This document shows positions 43,524-52,662 of a stretch of DNA of 54,861 nucleotides, one piece after another. The first letter of the stretch is position 1. Each line of letters begins with the position of its first letter. The notes under the pieces were generated by a model. It made no database searches. It was not told the origin of the DNA and saw only the letters and a program-made list of their open reading frames with translations. Made by a program: the position numbers and the translations under genes. Source of the stretch: Halobacteroidaceae bacterium (GTDB lineage Bacteria > Bacillota > Halanaerobiia > B1SED10-174); assembly GCA_003551665.1 (NCBI GenBank), contig PUNE01000134.1:1-54861 (forward strand), in the 5' to 3' direction.

Positions 43524-43632
43524 AAAAAACCACTTCCTCCTCAAAAGACAGTTTTTCCTTCTTAGCCCAGGTTTTTGGTTTTTAATCAACCCGGCAGGAA
43601 GGTTCTTGATCAGGAGGGGAGTGGTTTTTCTT
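43524..43632 (+). ncRNA. Candidate structured RNA or long terminator after the CPBP gene
   Basis: AAAAACCACTTCCTCCT (from about 43524) pairs with AGGAGGGGAGTGGTTTTT (43611-43629) with two mismatched positions. Inside, CCTTC (43557-43561) pairs with GAAGG (43598-43602) and GCC (43565-43567) with GGC (43593-43595). The outer stem ends in TTTTTCTTT. It may be an elaborate terminator or an RNA of about 107 nt; no known family is recognised. Confidence 0.5.
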
Positions 43633-43942
43633 TCTGTAATCAGGAGGTCTGTCCGTGAATTCGGTATTAATTCTTTTTGGATTTTCCTGGGGTTTGACTG
43701 GCAAAGCTAGCCTCCTGGAATTAAGGGAATTAAAAGGGGTAGGCAAGGGGCAGGATTAAGGGTGGAGAAATTGGGCAAATTTTTTTAATATCCGGTTTGC
43801 AAAACAGGGCGAAACTGCCAAAATACCCGGATTATGAAGAAATATGGGGCTGAAAAAAAGTTTACAGGGTTGGAATTAAAATAGAGGAGTTAATAAGTTT
43901 CTATGGAAATTTTCAGAAAAGAAACGAGAGGAGGAGAACATT
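43633..43942. other. Intergenic region
   Basis: About 310 bp between the structured element and the ribosome site of the serine hydrolase gene (AGGAGGAG at 43929-43936). No gene and no clear promoter pair seen. Confidence 0.4.
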
Positions 43943-43963
43943 ATAATCAGTTATTATCAAAAG

Positions 43964-45919
43964 TTGAGTTCAGTGTGGGGCAAGGGGCAGAAATCCCTGC
44001 TTTTCATAATTTTCTTTTTTATTTTTGCTCTCTCAACTTCGGGGGTGATTTCAGCTACTGACCTTTCAGATGTGGAAACCCTGGAAGCATTTTTGGATGG
44101 TATTATATCCAGTCAATTTAACGAACATAATATACCTGGGGCCACTCTTTCAGTTGTTAAGGACGGAGAGATAATCATTTCTAAGGGGTACGGGTTTTCC
44201 GACCTGGAGGAAAGGCCACCTGTTGACCCTGATAGAACCCTCTTTCGTCCTGGGTCCGTCTCCAAGCTTTTTACATGGACTGCAGTCATGCAGCTGGTGG
44301 AGCGGGGAGAACTGGACCTGGAAGCTGACATAAACCAGTACCTTGATTTCGATATCCCTGCAGAACTAAATAATGGTGACGGGGGAGAACCCGCTCCCAT
44401 TACCCTTGAACATCTAATGACCCATACCCCTGGTTTTGAAGACAGGGGAGAGGGATTATTTGAACTGGGGGAAGAAAACCTGAAAACCCTGGAGGAATAC
44501 CTGCGGGATTATCTTCCCGCCCGGGTTTTTCCGCCAGGGGAAGTTATGGCTTATTCCAATTACGGAACTGCCCTTGCAGGTTATATAGTGGAGAGGGTTT
44601 CGGGACAGCCTTTTGAGGAGTACGTAGAGGAAAATATTTTTGGTCCCCTGGAAATGGAAAACAGTACCTTCCGCCAGCCCCTGCCCGAGAACCTTGCTCC
44701 AGATATGGCCCGTGCCTATAAGTACCATGGGGGAAGATTTCACCAGGGGGAGTTTGAATTTATTTCTGGTTCTCCTGCTGGGGCCTTGAGCACTACTGCA
44801 ACAGATATGGCCAGGTTTATGATTGCCCACCTCCAGGAGGGAACTTATGGGGAAGCTGAAATCTTAAGCCCGGAAACAACCAGACAAATGCATTCCCAGC
44901 AGTTTACCCATCATGAGCAAATTCCAGGAATGACCTATGGCTTTATAGAAGAAGGCAATTTTGGGGAAACTGTAATAGGCCATGGAGGGTCAACTTTTCT
45001 TTTTTTCAGTGGTCTTTTCCTCGTCCCCGAGCAGGACCTGGGCCTCTTCATTTCCTATAGCGGGGGGACACCAATGGAGGCAGGTAAGCTTTTCAAGGCC
45101 TTCATGGAACGCTATTTCCCCAAGGAACTGGCTTCTTTGCCCGAACCCGATAGTGATGCAATGGAGAGGGCAATGGCCTATCAGGGAGAGTACCACCCCA
45201 ATCGAAGCAACTTTTCTTCTTTTGAAAAAGTCCTGGGCATATTTCAACGGGTAAATGTGAGATCTGATGAAGATGGTTACCTTTTGGGAACCTTCTTTGG
45301 AGAAACCTCCAGATTTGCTGAGGTTGAACCGGGGTTGTACCAAAATCTCAAGCAGGAAGGGCATAGCCTTGTAGGAAAAATAGGTTTCACAACTGGACCC
45401 GGAGGAGAAACCATGCTTATCTCCGGGGGGCCAGTAACTTTCAGCATGGTTCCCTGGTACGGGTCAAGTCTTTTACTGGGCGGCCTTTCGGCTTTGGCTT
45501 TATTGCTGATTCTCGGGGCCCTTCTGGGCTGGCCCTTTGGTGCCATCGGCAGGAAAATCAGGGGAGAATATTATCCGACTACTTCAGTAGGAGTGGTGGG
45601 GCGCCTGGTTGGAGCAGCCTTTGGAATTTTCACCCTGATCATGGTGATAGGTTTTGTTGCTTTATTTGGCAATGTTGACCCGGCATTTGGAGTTCCGGAA
45701 ATTATGTTCGGCGAGGCCCCCGCAGTCCTGGATTTACTGCTTTATATCCCCGTGGTTCTTGCGGTTCTTGCTGTAGCAATGTTTGTATTTTTTGTTCTAT
45801 CGTGGTGGCAGGACTACTGGAGCGTTGGCACCCGCATTTATTACGGGCTATTTACAATCAGTGCTTTTGGTTTTCTGTGGGTGCTTTACTATGCCCAGTT
45901 TTTTAGCCAGTTATTTTAA
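43964..45919 (+). CDS. Beta-lactamase/penicillin-binding-type serine hydrolase with C-terminal membrane domain
   Basis: 651 residues from TTG 43964. This TTG lacks a ribosome site; the frame is open upstream and an AGGAGGAG sits six bases before ATA 43943, which may be the real start (MISYYQKLSS...). Signal peptide core FIIFFFIFALST. The class C-like serine hydrolase domain (about 35-385) has SxxK as Ser98-Lys101 in PGSVSK, YSN at 197-199 and HGG at 340-342. Such proteins act as D-amino-acid peptidases, esterases or lactamases. A beta-rich linker is followed by four to five membrane helices (about 490-650) that tether it. A terminator follows. Confidence 0.9.
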   Translation: MSSVWGKGQKSLLFIIFFFIFALSTSGVISATDLSDVETLEAFLDGIISSQFNEHNIPGATLSVVKDGEIIISKGYGFSDLEERPPVDPDRTLFRPGSVSKLFTWTAVMQLVERGELDLEADINQYLDFDIPAELNNGDGGEPAPITLEHLMTHTPGFEDRGEGLFELGEENLKTLEEYLRDYLPARVFPPGEVMAYSNYGTALAGYIVERVSGQPFEEYVEENIFGPLEMENSTFRQPLPENLAPDMARAYKYHGGRFHQGEFEFISGSPAGALSTTATDMARFMIAHLQEGTYGEAEILSPETTRQMHSQQFTHHEQIPGMTYGFIEEGNFGETVIGHGGSTFLFFSGLFLVPEQDLGLFISYSGGTPMEAGKLFKAFMERYFPKELASLPEPDSDAMERAMAYQGEYHPNRSNFSSFEKVLGIFQRVNVRSDEDGYLLGTFFGETSRFAEVEPGLYQNLKQEGHSLVGKIGFTTGPGGETMLISGGPVTFSMVPWYGSSLLLGGLSALALLLILGALLGWPFGAIGRKIRGEYYPTTSVGVVGRLVGAAFGIFTLIMVIGFVALFGNVDPAFGVPEIMFGEAPAVLDLLLYIPVVLAVLAVAMFVFFVLSWWQDYWSVGTRIYYGLFTISAFGFLWVLYYAQFFSQLF

Positions 45920-45934
45920 ATTAAAGATCCTTAT

Positions 45935-45968
45935 GCCGGCAGGTTAGAAACCTGCCGGTCTTTTTTAT
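45935..45968 (+). terminator. Terminator after the serine hydrolase gene
   Basis: CCGGCAGGTT pairs perfectly with AACCTGCCGG around a three-base loop, followed by TCTTTTTTATTT. Confidence 0.93.
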
Positions 45969-46350
45969 TTAGCACCGCTTCCTTTATGCAGGATGATTGA
46001 AAGGGCTTCAAATCGCCTGGTTTTGAAGTGCCCTGAAAAGCACTCTGGTGATTTTTTGAAGACAGGTTATTATTTACCCTTACCCGAGTCCCTAAACTTA
46101 TTGACGGTGGGCAAACCAGATATTCGTAAATTCTCCCAAAATCATTGTTTTCCGGGATATATCCTTTAATATTATTGGGGGCAGGGCCAGTCGATCTTGC
46201 ATACAGGTAATGGGGGGGATTTTTATCACCTGCAAACTCCGGTTATGGTTTTGTGTTTTTTATCTGATGCCTGTAAAAATTGAAATGGCTCAAAACAAAA
46301 AAATAGCCGGAAAAACCAGCCATTTACTTGAAATGAAGTTTTAAATTATC
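45969..46350. other. Intergenic region, no gene seen
   Basis: About 380 bp with stops in every frame and no recognisable RNA or repeat. It separates the terminator at 45968 from the small minus-strand gene ending at 46351. Confidence 0.4.
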
Positions 46351-46600
46351 CTAGAATAAGGGGGTTTTCCTTGCTTTAATTCTCCCCCTGTAAGATGATC
46401 CCTTTCCCGGCTTTTTTGCTTCTGATGTCTTCTTTTTTTCTTCTTTCGGTTGTGCAGGAATTTCAGGAGATTTAAAGAAGAACCAGAACCCTTTCTCATT
46501 TTCTTTTCTTCTGGCAACATTTCCGTAGAAGGTTCTGTGCAGCCTGTTTTTGTAAATCTTTATGTTTGTCTCTGGCCAACAAATCCTCGAGAAAAAGCAT
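46351..46600 (-). pseudogene. Small gene with an apparent single-base frameshift
   Basis: ATG 46600 (minus) follows AAAGGAG at seven bases and a consensus promoter. In the given sequence it encodes only 34 residues (MLFLEDLLARDKHKDLQKQ...). One base fewer in the A5 run about 50 bases into the gene joins it to a downstream frame (RTFYGNVARRKENEKGFWFF, then a lysine/proline-rich tail), giving 82 residues to TAG 46351. The joined product looks like a small, basic, soluble protein of unknown function. An indel error, a slippage site or real decay are possible. Alternatively the 34-residue peptide is the product. Confidence 0.4.
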
Positions 46601-46662
46601 AGCTACTGCTCCTTTCAATTAAACTTCTCAAAACTATTGAGTAACACTGGCCTCCATATTCG

Positions 46663-46708
46663 TAGTTACCTCTGTAACTATTATATAATGGAGGTGTTTT
46701 TCAGTCAA
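46663..46708 (-). promoter_or_regulatory. Leftward promoter with palindromic operator (twin site 1)
   Basis: -35 TTGACT (plus 46703-46708), 17-bp spacer, -10 TATAAT (plus 46680-46685). Directly after the -10, over the start site, lies TAGTTAC-CTCT-GTAACTA (46663-46680), a perfect 7-4-7 palindrome. It drives the small minus-strand gene at 46600. Confidence 0.85.
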
Positions 46709-46740
46709 CAAGAGCTCTGGTAAGAAAAAAGGAGAAAAGC

Positions 46741-46785
46741 TTGACTTTCTTATTCTAAATTCATATAATAGTTACAGGAGTAACC
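46741..46785 (+). promoter_or_regulatory. Rightward promoter with the same operator (twin site 2)
   Basis: -35 TTGACT (46741-46746), 17-bp spacer, -10 TATAAT (46764-46769), then AGTTAC-AGGA-GTAACC (46770-46785), nearly the same palindrome in the same position relative to the -10 as in twin site 1. The two -35 boxes are 32 bp apart, back to back. No gene starts for over 600 bp on this side; the S41 peptidase gene at 47419 is the first candidate. Confidence 0.83.
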
Positions 46786-47418
46786 ACTACGGCTTTTTGA
46801 GGGATTCCCGGGCAACATAAAAGAAAACCTGCAAAAAATAGGTTTCAATTAAAACGAAGCCCTGGTTTACCTTGCTGTTTTAGAGAAACCTGATTCCACG
46901 GATAATAAGGGCGGTTGGATTCCTGGGATCCCCCCGGTCAGGGGTTTTGAAATCCTGGATTTCAAGGGAAAGTAAGGACTCAAAAAGGATGGAAAAATAA
47001 GGAGAATGCTATACCCTACTGGCTACTGGCCGGAAATTTTTCGGGGAAATGGGAAAGCAATAATCTTCATGGATAAAAATTGAAAAAGGGGAGAAAACCT
47101 CCTGGTTTCATACCTGGCAAGAGGAAAAATTTTGAAAATAGCCGGGAATTTGATTGGGCTCATTTTGGGCAGGGATTCCCCCTGCAGTTTCCCGAAATTT
47201 CAGGCAAAACCTAAAGTTAAAAAGGAAACTCATACCGGATTTTTTGCTTACCGGGCAAATAGTTTTCTAAATTTAAGAGCGGTCCCCTCTTACAATACCC
47301 GCAAAATTTTTCCTTTAACCCTTGGGGCGGGTTTTTGCAAAGGAAAAGAAACCAGTTAAGCCAGGTGTTATTCTGAAACAGGCGAGAAGAGAAATAATTG
47401 AGAAAGCAGGGAAGAAAA
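46786..47418. other. Leader or intergenic region before the first S41 gene
   Basis: About 630 bp after twin promoter 2 without a supported protein gene. Short frames (for example at 47132) lack ribosome sites and protein-like composition. It may be a long 5' leader or contain an untranslated RNA. Confidence 0.4.
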
Positions 47419-48924
47419 ATGGTCAGGAAAATCGAGAATGGAGTCATAGGTAAGAGGGTAAGAGGTTGGGGGATGCTGTTCCTGTCAGGTCTTTTTTTAT
47501 TATACCTTGCAGGGTGTTCGGAGTTTACGCCTCTGGAACTGAAAAAGGCACCCGAACTGGTAGAAGCAGTAGAAGCAAACCGGATTTTGGATTCCCTGAA
47601 TGAAGAAGAAGCCCGGGAAAAAGTAAAGGGGTTTCTTTATCCTTTCGAGGAATTCAAAGAAATTGACCCGGAACGATTCCAATTCCCCGAGGGGGGTTCT
47701 CCTGCTTACATTACCAGGGAAGAAGCCATAGAAGAGATTGACTTTCTATTCAAGGTGCTGAAATACGGGTATGCCGGCTATGGGTTGTTCGGAGGCGATG
47801 ATTCTTTCCAGGAAAGCAGGAAAAGGATCATCGAGGAGTTAGCAGAACAGGACTATATTTCCACAGGAAAGTACAGTTCAATTATTATAAACAACCTTTT
47901 CTTTATCAACGATGGTCATTTTCGCTTCGGTGACACCTTCCTCTTTACCAGGCACCATTTTCATTACTCTCGGGAAATTGATTTTGCCAGGGATGAGAGA
48001 GGTTACTATAAAATTAAAAATGGTGAACAAATTTACCTGGATTCTGTCAATGGAAAAGATCCGGAAGAATACTTAAAATTTTCCCTGGATGAAGAGGGTA
48101 AACTTGTTTATCGACTGGCAAAAGTCACTCCTGGAGATGGCTGGCCTTACCCTGTTACTCTTTCCTTCTCAGGCAACCAAAATTCGGATGAGCTGGTTAA
48201 CCTTTTTCCAATTCAATCCATGGGTTTTGACAGGATTATTTATGAGGCCTATGAGAGGGAAGGCTATCCGGTAATTGTCCACAGGATAGCTCCGGGCTGG
48301 GAAGAGGAAGAAATGAAGAGATTTACAGATGGCGCCAGAGAACTGAAGAGCCAAAAAGTGGCAATACTTGATATCAGGGGGCACATAGGAGGCTCTGATG
48401 AGTATGGCCGGAGATGGGTACAGAATTATACAGGAAGTTTAAGAACACCAAGTACCGGCAGGATTATGGTGGACCTCCGAACCCAAACTGCCCAACAATT
48501 TCAGGCCAGATGGTATGAAGAAACCGGTCGGGACAGTGGTTGGGCAGAATCCAGGTTTTCTCCAGCCGAAGGTGGCTGGTCAAATATTAACTTTTCCAAA
48601 CCGAGATTCCACACCAATGACAGGTACCTGATTGTGTTAATTGATGATAATAATGCCTCTGCCGGGGAGAGTTTTGTGAGATTCCTGAAACAGGTTGAAA
48701 ATGTCATTATAATTGGCTCCAACACCAGTGGGGTCAGTACTGTTGGCAATGTAGGGACCTTTTTCCTTCCTCACTCTGCTATTCCCATCCAGATGGGGGT
48801 TTCCTTGTTTTTGGATTCAGACCTTGCAATGAGAGAAGGGATTGGTATTGAGCCGGATATCTGGGTTGACCCCAGAAACTCTGTTGAACTGGCAATAAAG
48901 TTTGCCAATAATTATTTGCGATAA
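47419..48924 (+). CDS. S41-type peptidase-like lipoprotein, paralog 1 of 3
   Basis: 501 residues from ATG 47419 (AGGGAAG upstream; TTG 47398 is an alternative). Signal peptide with lipobox YLAGC. N-terminal domain (about 35-190) opens FTPLELKKAPELVEAVEANR and contains KYGYAGYGLFGGDDSF and NNLFFINDGHFRFGD. The C-terminal tail-protease-like S41 core has LDIRGHIGGSD, the nucleophile region DNNASAGESFVRFLKQVENV with its serine, GSNTSG and the closing REGIGIEPDIWVDP. The general-base lysine of CtpA-type enzymes is not evident, so it may use another base or be a binding protein. Two further paralogs follow in tandem. Confidence 0.87.
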   Translation: MVRKIENGVIGKRVRGWGMLFLSGLFLLYLAGCSEFTPLELKKAPELVEAVEANRILDSLNEEEAREKVKGFLYPFEEFKEIDPERFQFPEGGSPAYITREEAIEEIDFLFKVLKYGYAGYGLFGGDDSFQESRKRIIEELAEQDYISTGKYSSIIINNLFFINDGHFRFGDTFLFTRHHFHYSREIDFARDERGYYKIKNGEQIYLDSVNGKDPEEYLKFSLDEEGKLVYRLAKVTPGDGWPYPVTLSFSGNQNSDELVNLFPIQSMGFDRIIYEAYEREGYPVIVHRIAPGWEEEEMKRFTDGARELKSQKVAILDIRGHIGGSDEYGRRWVQNYTGSLRTPSTGRIMVDLRTQTAQQFQARWYEETGRDSGWAESRFSPAEGGWSNINFSKPRFHTNDRYLIVLIDDNNASAGESFVRFLKQVENVIIIGSNTSGVSTVGNVGTFFLPHSAIPIQMGVSLFLDSDLAMREGIGIEPDIWVDPRNSVELAIKFANNYLR

Positions 48925-49313
48925 TTTCTGGAAACGGTTTTTATTGCTCAAAAAATTCAGGTTGAGCCCACAAGGTTTTTCTGGCCGGAAAGGGTTCTTT
49001 TGGGATGCAAAAATCCAGGTTTTGGATCAGTCGAAAGTAGATCTGGAAGGTTTTTGGGGGTTTATGGACAGTAATGGTAAAAATCAATAAAAGAAGAAGG
49101 AATTTTCAGAAAACTGAGTAACTATATTTAAGGGTGGCTTTTTTTTCTTTCGCCCCGGTTTACCCGTTATGCAACTTGCAATAGAGTTAGGTGATTATTT
49201 TGGGGGAAATTTTACAATAAAGCCGATGGTAGTAAAGTTAAGAACAGTTGAAAGCACCAGCTAAATATTGCCAGAATGATGAGAAAACAATTTTAGAGAA
49301 AGAGAGGGAAAAA
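48925..49313. other. Intergenic region between S41 paralogs 1 and 2
   Basis: About 390 bp with no gene, hairpin terminator or clear promoter recognised. A T tract GGCTTTTTTTTCTTT occurs near 49137 without an evident stem. Confidence 0.4.
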
Positions 49314-50819
49314 ATGCGTGGGAAAATCCTTCTGACAGAATTGGGACCAGGGACAAGGGGCTTAGTGATTCTGGTTTTTCTAGGTTTCTTTTTGTTGTTG
49401 TCTTCAAGCAGTCAGGGGTTTACCCCCCTGGAACTTGCTACAGCTCCTGAACTGGTAGAGGCAGTAGAAGCGAACCGGGTTTTGAAGTTCCTTAGCGAAG
49501 AAGAGGCCGGGGAGAGAATTAAAGATTTTCTTTACAACTACGACGAATTTAAAGAAGTTGACCCGGATCAATTTCAACGACCGGAAAGAAGGCTTCCTTC
49601 TCAGGTGGGAAAAGAAGAAGCCCTGGAGGACGTTGATTTTCTTTTCCAGGTTTTAAAGTACGGATATGCTGGGTACGAACTCTACGGGGGAGATGAGGTC
49701 TTCGAACACAGCAGAAAATTGATCAGAGAAGAAATAGGTGCCCTGAAGGAAATGTCCCATGAACAGTTTAGTGCAATCGTTTTTAATAATTTATCCTTTA
49801 TCAACGATGGCCATTTTCGTTTTGCTGGCAAGAACACATTTACCAGTAACAGGTATAATACTAACAGTGATTTTGATTTTTTCAGGGATGAAAGGGGATT
49901 CTTTTTAGTAAATGGCGAGGAAACCCTATACCTGGACTCAATAAATGGAAAGCCTCCTGAGGATTATTTAAAACTATCTCTGAACGAGAAGGGGGCCCTG
50001 GTATATCGATTGGGGGTTTTACATCCAATTGAGGAAATGCCCTATCAGGTTACCCTTTCTTTTCAGGCAGAAGACAGGGATGATAAGCGGGTTTATTTGT
50101 TCCCCGTTGAATCCCTGCCAGCTGACGGGAGGGTCTATGAATATTATGAAAAAGAAGGCCTTCCTGTAATCGTAAACAGGATCGCGTCCGCCCGGCATGA
50201 GGAAAAAATAAGAAGCTTCTTTGCCGGGGCAAAGGACCTTCAGGATACAGAAATAGCCATACTGGATATAAGGGGGCATACGGGGGGCACAGGGGAGATT
50301 CCCAGGGAATGGGTGAGGAGATACACTTCCAGCCCCGGTGAACTGCAAACACCGAGTTTATTCGTGGACCTCCGAACTCGGACTGCCCAGGAAATCCAGG
50401 TTAATTGGGCAAAATGGAATGGGCGAGATGGCAGCTTTTTACAAAAAAGGTTTTCCCCAATTCCTGGTGGATGGTCGGAGGTTCAATATTCTCTGCCAGA
50501 ATTTTATAAGAATGACAGGTACCTGATTGTACTTATGGACGGCAATACTGTTTCCGCGGGGGAATTCTTTGTAAAAATCCTCAAGCAGGTTGAAAACGTA
50601 ATTATGATAGGTTCAAATACCAGGGGAGCGATGGCAGTAGGAAATTTGGCAACTTTCTATCTTCCCCACTCTTCTATTCCAGTCCAGATGGGTTCCTCGT
50701 TATTTTTGGAAATGGACCTTTCAACCAGGGAGGGAATCGGGTATGAACCTGATATCTGGGTTGAGCCAGAGGAAGCTCTGGAACTGGCAATTAAATTTGT
50801 GGATAATTATTTGCGGTAA
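49314..50819 (+). CDS. S41-type peptidase-like secreted protein, paralog 2 of 3 (no lipobox)
   Basis: 501 residues from ATG 49314 (AGAGAGGG upstream; an in-frame TTG at 49248 would add 22 polar residues before the signal). Same architecture as its neighbours: FTPLELATAPELVEAVEANR, KYGYAGYELYGGDEVF, INDGHFRFAGK, LDIRGHTGGTG, DGNTVSAGEFFVKILKQVENV, REGIGYEPDIWVEP. The difference is the export signal: it ends LLLSSSSQG-FTPLE and has no cysteine, so this copy is secreted or anchored by its uncleaved helix, not lipid-modified. The nucleophile region reads VSAGEF instead of ASAGES, keeping the serine. Confidence 0.87.
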   Translation: MRGKILLTELGPGTRGLVILVFLGFFLLLSSSSQGFTPLELATAPELVEAVEANRVLKFLSEEEAGERIKDFLYNYDEFKEVDPDQFQRPERRLPSQVGKEEALEDVDFLFQVLKYGYAGYELYGGDEVFEHSRKLIREEIGALKEMSHEQFSAIVFNNLSFINDGHFRFAGKNTFTSNRYNTNSDFDFFRDERGFFLVNGEETLYLDSINGKPPEDYLKLSLNEKGALVYRLGVLHPIEEMPYQVTLSFQAEDRDDKRVYLFPVESLPADGRVYEYYEKEGLPVIVNRIASARHEEKIRSFFAGAKDLQDTEIAILDIRGHTGGTGEIPREWVRRYTSSPGELQTPSLFVDLRTRTAQEIQVNWAKWNGRDGSFLQKRFSPIPGGWSEVQYSLPEFYKNDRYLIVLMDGNTVSAGEFFVKILKQVENVIMIGSNTRGAMAVGNLATFYLPHSSIPVQMGSSLFLEMDLSTREGIGYEPDIWVEPEEALELAIKFVDNYLR

Positions 50820-50939
50820 CCTTTCTTTTGTTAAGTTTCCTGAGAATGCAGGTTAAAGGGATTGTTTGTGAGTTGACTGGCAGCGTAGAAAAAAAGGTCC
50901 CCGGTGGGGAAAAGAAAAGAATAAGGAAGTGAGAAAAAA

Positions 50940-52454
50940 ATGTTTATGAAAACCCGATCAGAGCAATCGGGAAAGATTGGAAAGATGCGAAATGGTCACG
51001 GGATTATTGTGTGGGGCTTTGTTTTACTGTTTTTCCTGGCAGGATGCAAAGAATTTACTCCCCTTGAACTGGAAACAGCCCCCCAACTGGTAGAAGCAGT
51101 AGAAGCCAACAGGGTTTTGGACCCTCTTAGCGAGGAAGAGGCCAGGGAGAAAATCAAAGAGTTTCTGTATCCCTACGAGGAATTTAACGAGGTGGATCCT
51201 GACCAATTCCAATTGCTCGATGGAGATCCTCCCCCTTATATTGGAAGGAAGGAAGCATTAGAAGAGATTGATTTTTTCTTCAGGGTCCTAAAATATGGTT
51301 ATGCCGGGTACGAGTTATTTGGAGGGGACGATGCTTTTGGGAAAAGCCGGGAAATGGTCCAAGAAGAAATAGGTTATTTTGAAGAAATTCCTATTCGACA
51401 GTACTTTTCAATTGTTTTCAACAACCTCTCTTTTATTAATGATGCTCATTTTCGTTTTGCTGGGAATTCACTATTTACGAAGTACCAGTTCTTTTCTTCC
51501 AGGCGGTTTGATTTTTATAAAGATGAAAAAGGCTCTTATTATATCAATGGCGAGGAAAAACTTTACCTGGAGTCTATCAATGGTCGGGATCCCGAGGAAT
51601 ATATAAAGCTTTCCCTGGATGATAACGGAAAACTGGTATATCGACTGGGGGTTTTACTCCCCGAAGGCGGAAGTGAGTACCCGGTTACACTGTCTTTTGT
51701 TGAAGATCATTTGGAAGACCGGTTGGTTTATTTGTTTCCCATTGAATCTCTTCCCTCGGACAGAACAATGTATGAGTATTACGAAAAAGATGGTTTGCCT
51801 GTTATAGTCAACAGGGTGGCCAATCCCTGGGAGGAGGAAAAGATGAAAGAGTTTACCGATGGTGCAAAAGCCCTAAAGAATACAGAAATAGCCATTCTGG
51901 ATATAAGGGGGCATATTGGTGGGGCAGACCATATTCCCATGGAATGGGTGAAGAATTACACTTCAAGCCTGAGAAATCCTGGAACAGCCCGTCTATATGC
52001 AGACCTCCGTACCCAGACTGCCCAGGAAATCCAGGTAAGATGGAGTGAATGGAATGATCGGGACAGCAGTTGGGCGCAGAGAAGGTTCTCCCCCGTTTCA
52101 GGAGGCTGGTCTGATATTAATTATTCTCTACCCCGGTTAAAAAGTAATGATAGGTACCTGGTTGTTCTCCTGGATAGCTATATTGCTTCAGCTGGAGAAA
52201 GTTTTGTGAGATACCTCAAGCAGGTTGAAAATGTGATTTTGATAGGTACTAATACCCGGGGAGCAACGACAGTTGGGAATGTAACGACATATTTCCTTCC
52301 TCACTCAACAATTCCGGTGCAAATGGGAACAACATTATTTCTAGAACTGGATTTTTCATTCCGGGAGGGAATTGGAATCGAGCCGGATATCTGGGTTGAT
52401 CCAAAAGAGTCACTGGAACTGGCCATTAAATTTGTGGACAATTATTTGCGATAA
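50940..52454 (+). CDS. S41-type peptidase-like lipoprotein, paralog 3 of 3
   Basis: 504 residues, ATG with AAGGAAGTGAG upstream. Lipobox FLAGC, then FTPLELETAPQLVEAVEANR. Conserved blocks as in the other copies: KYGYAGYELFGGDDAF, INDAHFRFAGN (Ala where the others have Gly), LDIRGHIGGAD, DSYIASAGESFVRYLKQVEN, GTNTRG, REGIGIEPDIWVDP. It is closer to paralog 2 in the middle region and to paralog 1 in its anchor. 120 bp separate it from paralog 2. Likely substrates are extracellular proteins or cell-wall peptides, inferred only from the fold. Confidence 0.87.
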   Translation: MFMKTRSEQSGKIGKMRNGHGIIVWGFVLLFFLAGCKEFTPLELETAPQLVEAVEANRVLDPLSEEEAREKIKEFLYPYEEFNEVDPDQFQLLDGDPPPYIGRKEALEEIDFFFRVLKYGYAGYELFGGDDAFGKSREMVQEEIGYFEEIPIRQYFSIVFNNLSFINDAHFRFAGNSLFTKYQFFSSRRFDFYKDEKGSYYINGEEKLYLESINGRDPEEYIKLSLDDNGKLVYRLGVLLPEGGSEYPVTLSFVEDHLEDRLVYLFPIESLPSDRTMYEYYEKDGLPVIVNRVANPWEEEKMKEFTDGAKALKNTEIAILDIRGHIGGADHIPMEWVKNYTSSLRNPGTARLYADLRTQTAQEIQVRWSEWNDRDSSWAQRRFSPVSGGWSDINYSLPRLKSNDRYLVVLLDSYIASAGESFVRYLKQVENVILIGTNTRGATTVGNVTTYFLPHSTIPVQMGTTLFLELDFSFREGIGIEPDIWVDPKESLELAIKFVDNYLR

Positions 52455-52662
52455 AGCCTGTTAAGAGGGGGAAATGAAATATCCAGGCAAAAAACCAGTT
52501 TAAGAAGAAGCTGTTTTTTTCCATGGGTACTGAGGAAAACATTTATAAAAACATTGCTGTCCAAAACTGTCCTAGCTTAGTTTTCTCCGCTCATGATTTA
52601 AAAATGAATAAACTTATGCTCCATTAAGTTGAGATCTTAATTGAGGAAAGGAGTGTTTTGCG

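Noticed and set aside
47132-47359. 75-residue frame between the twin promoters and the first S41 gene
   Set aside because: TTG start without ribosome site and no protein-like features; treated as leader sequence.
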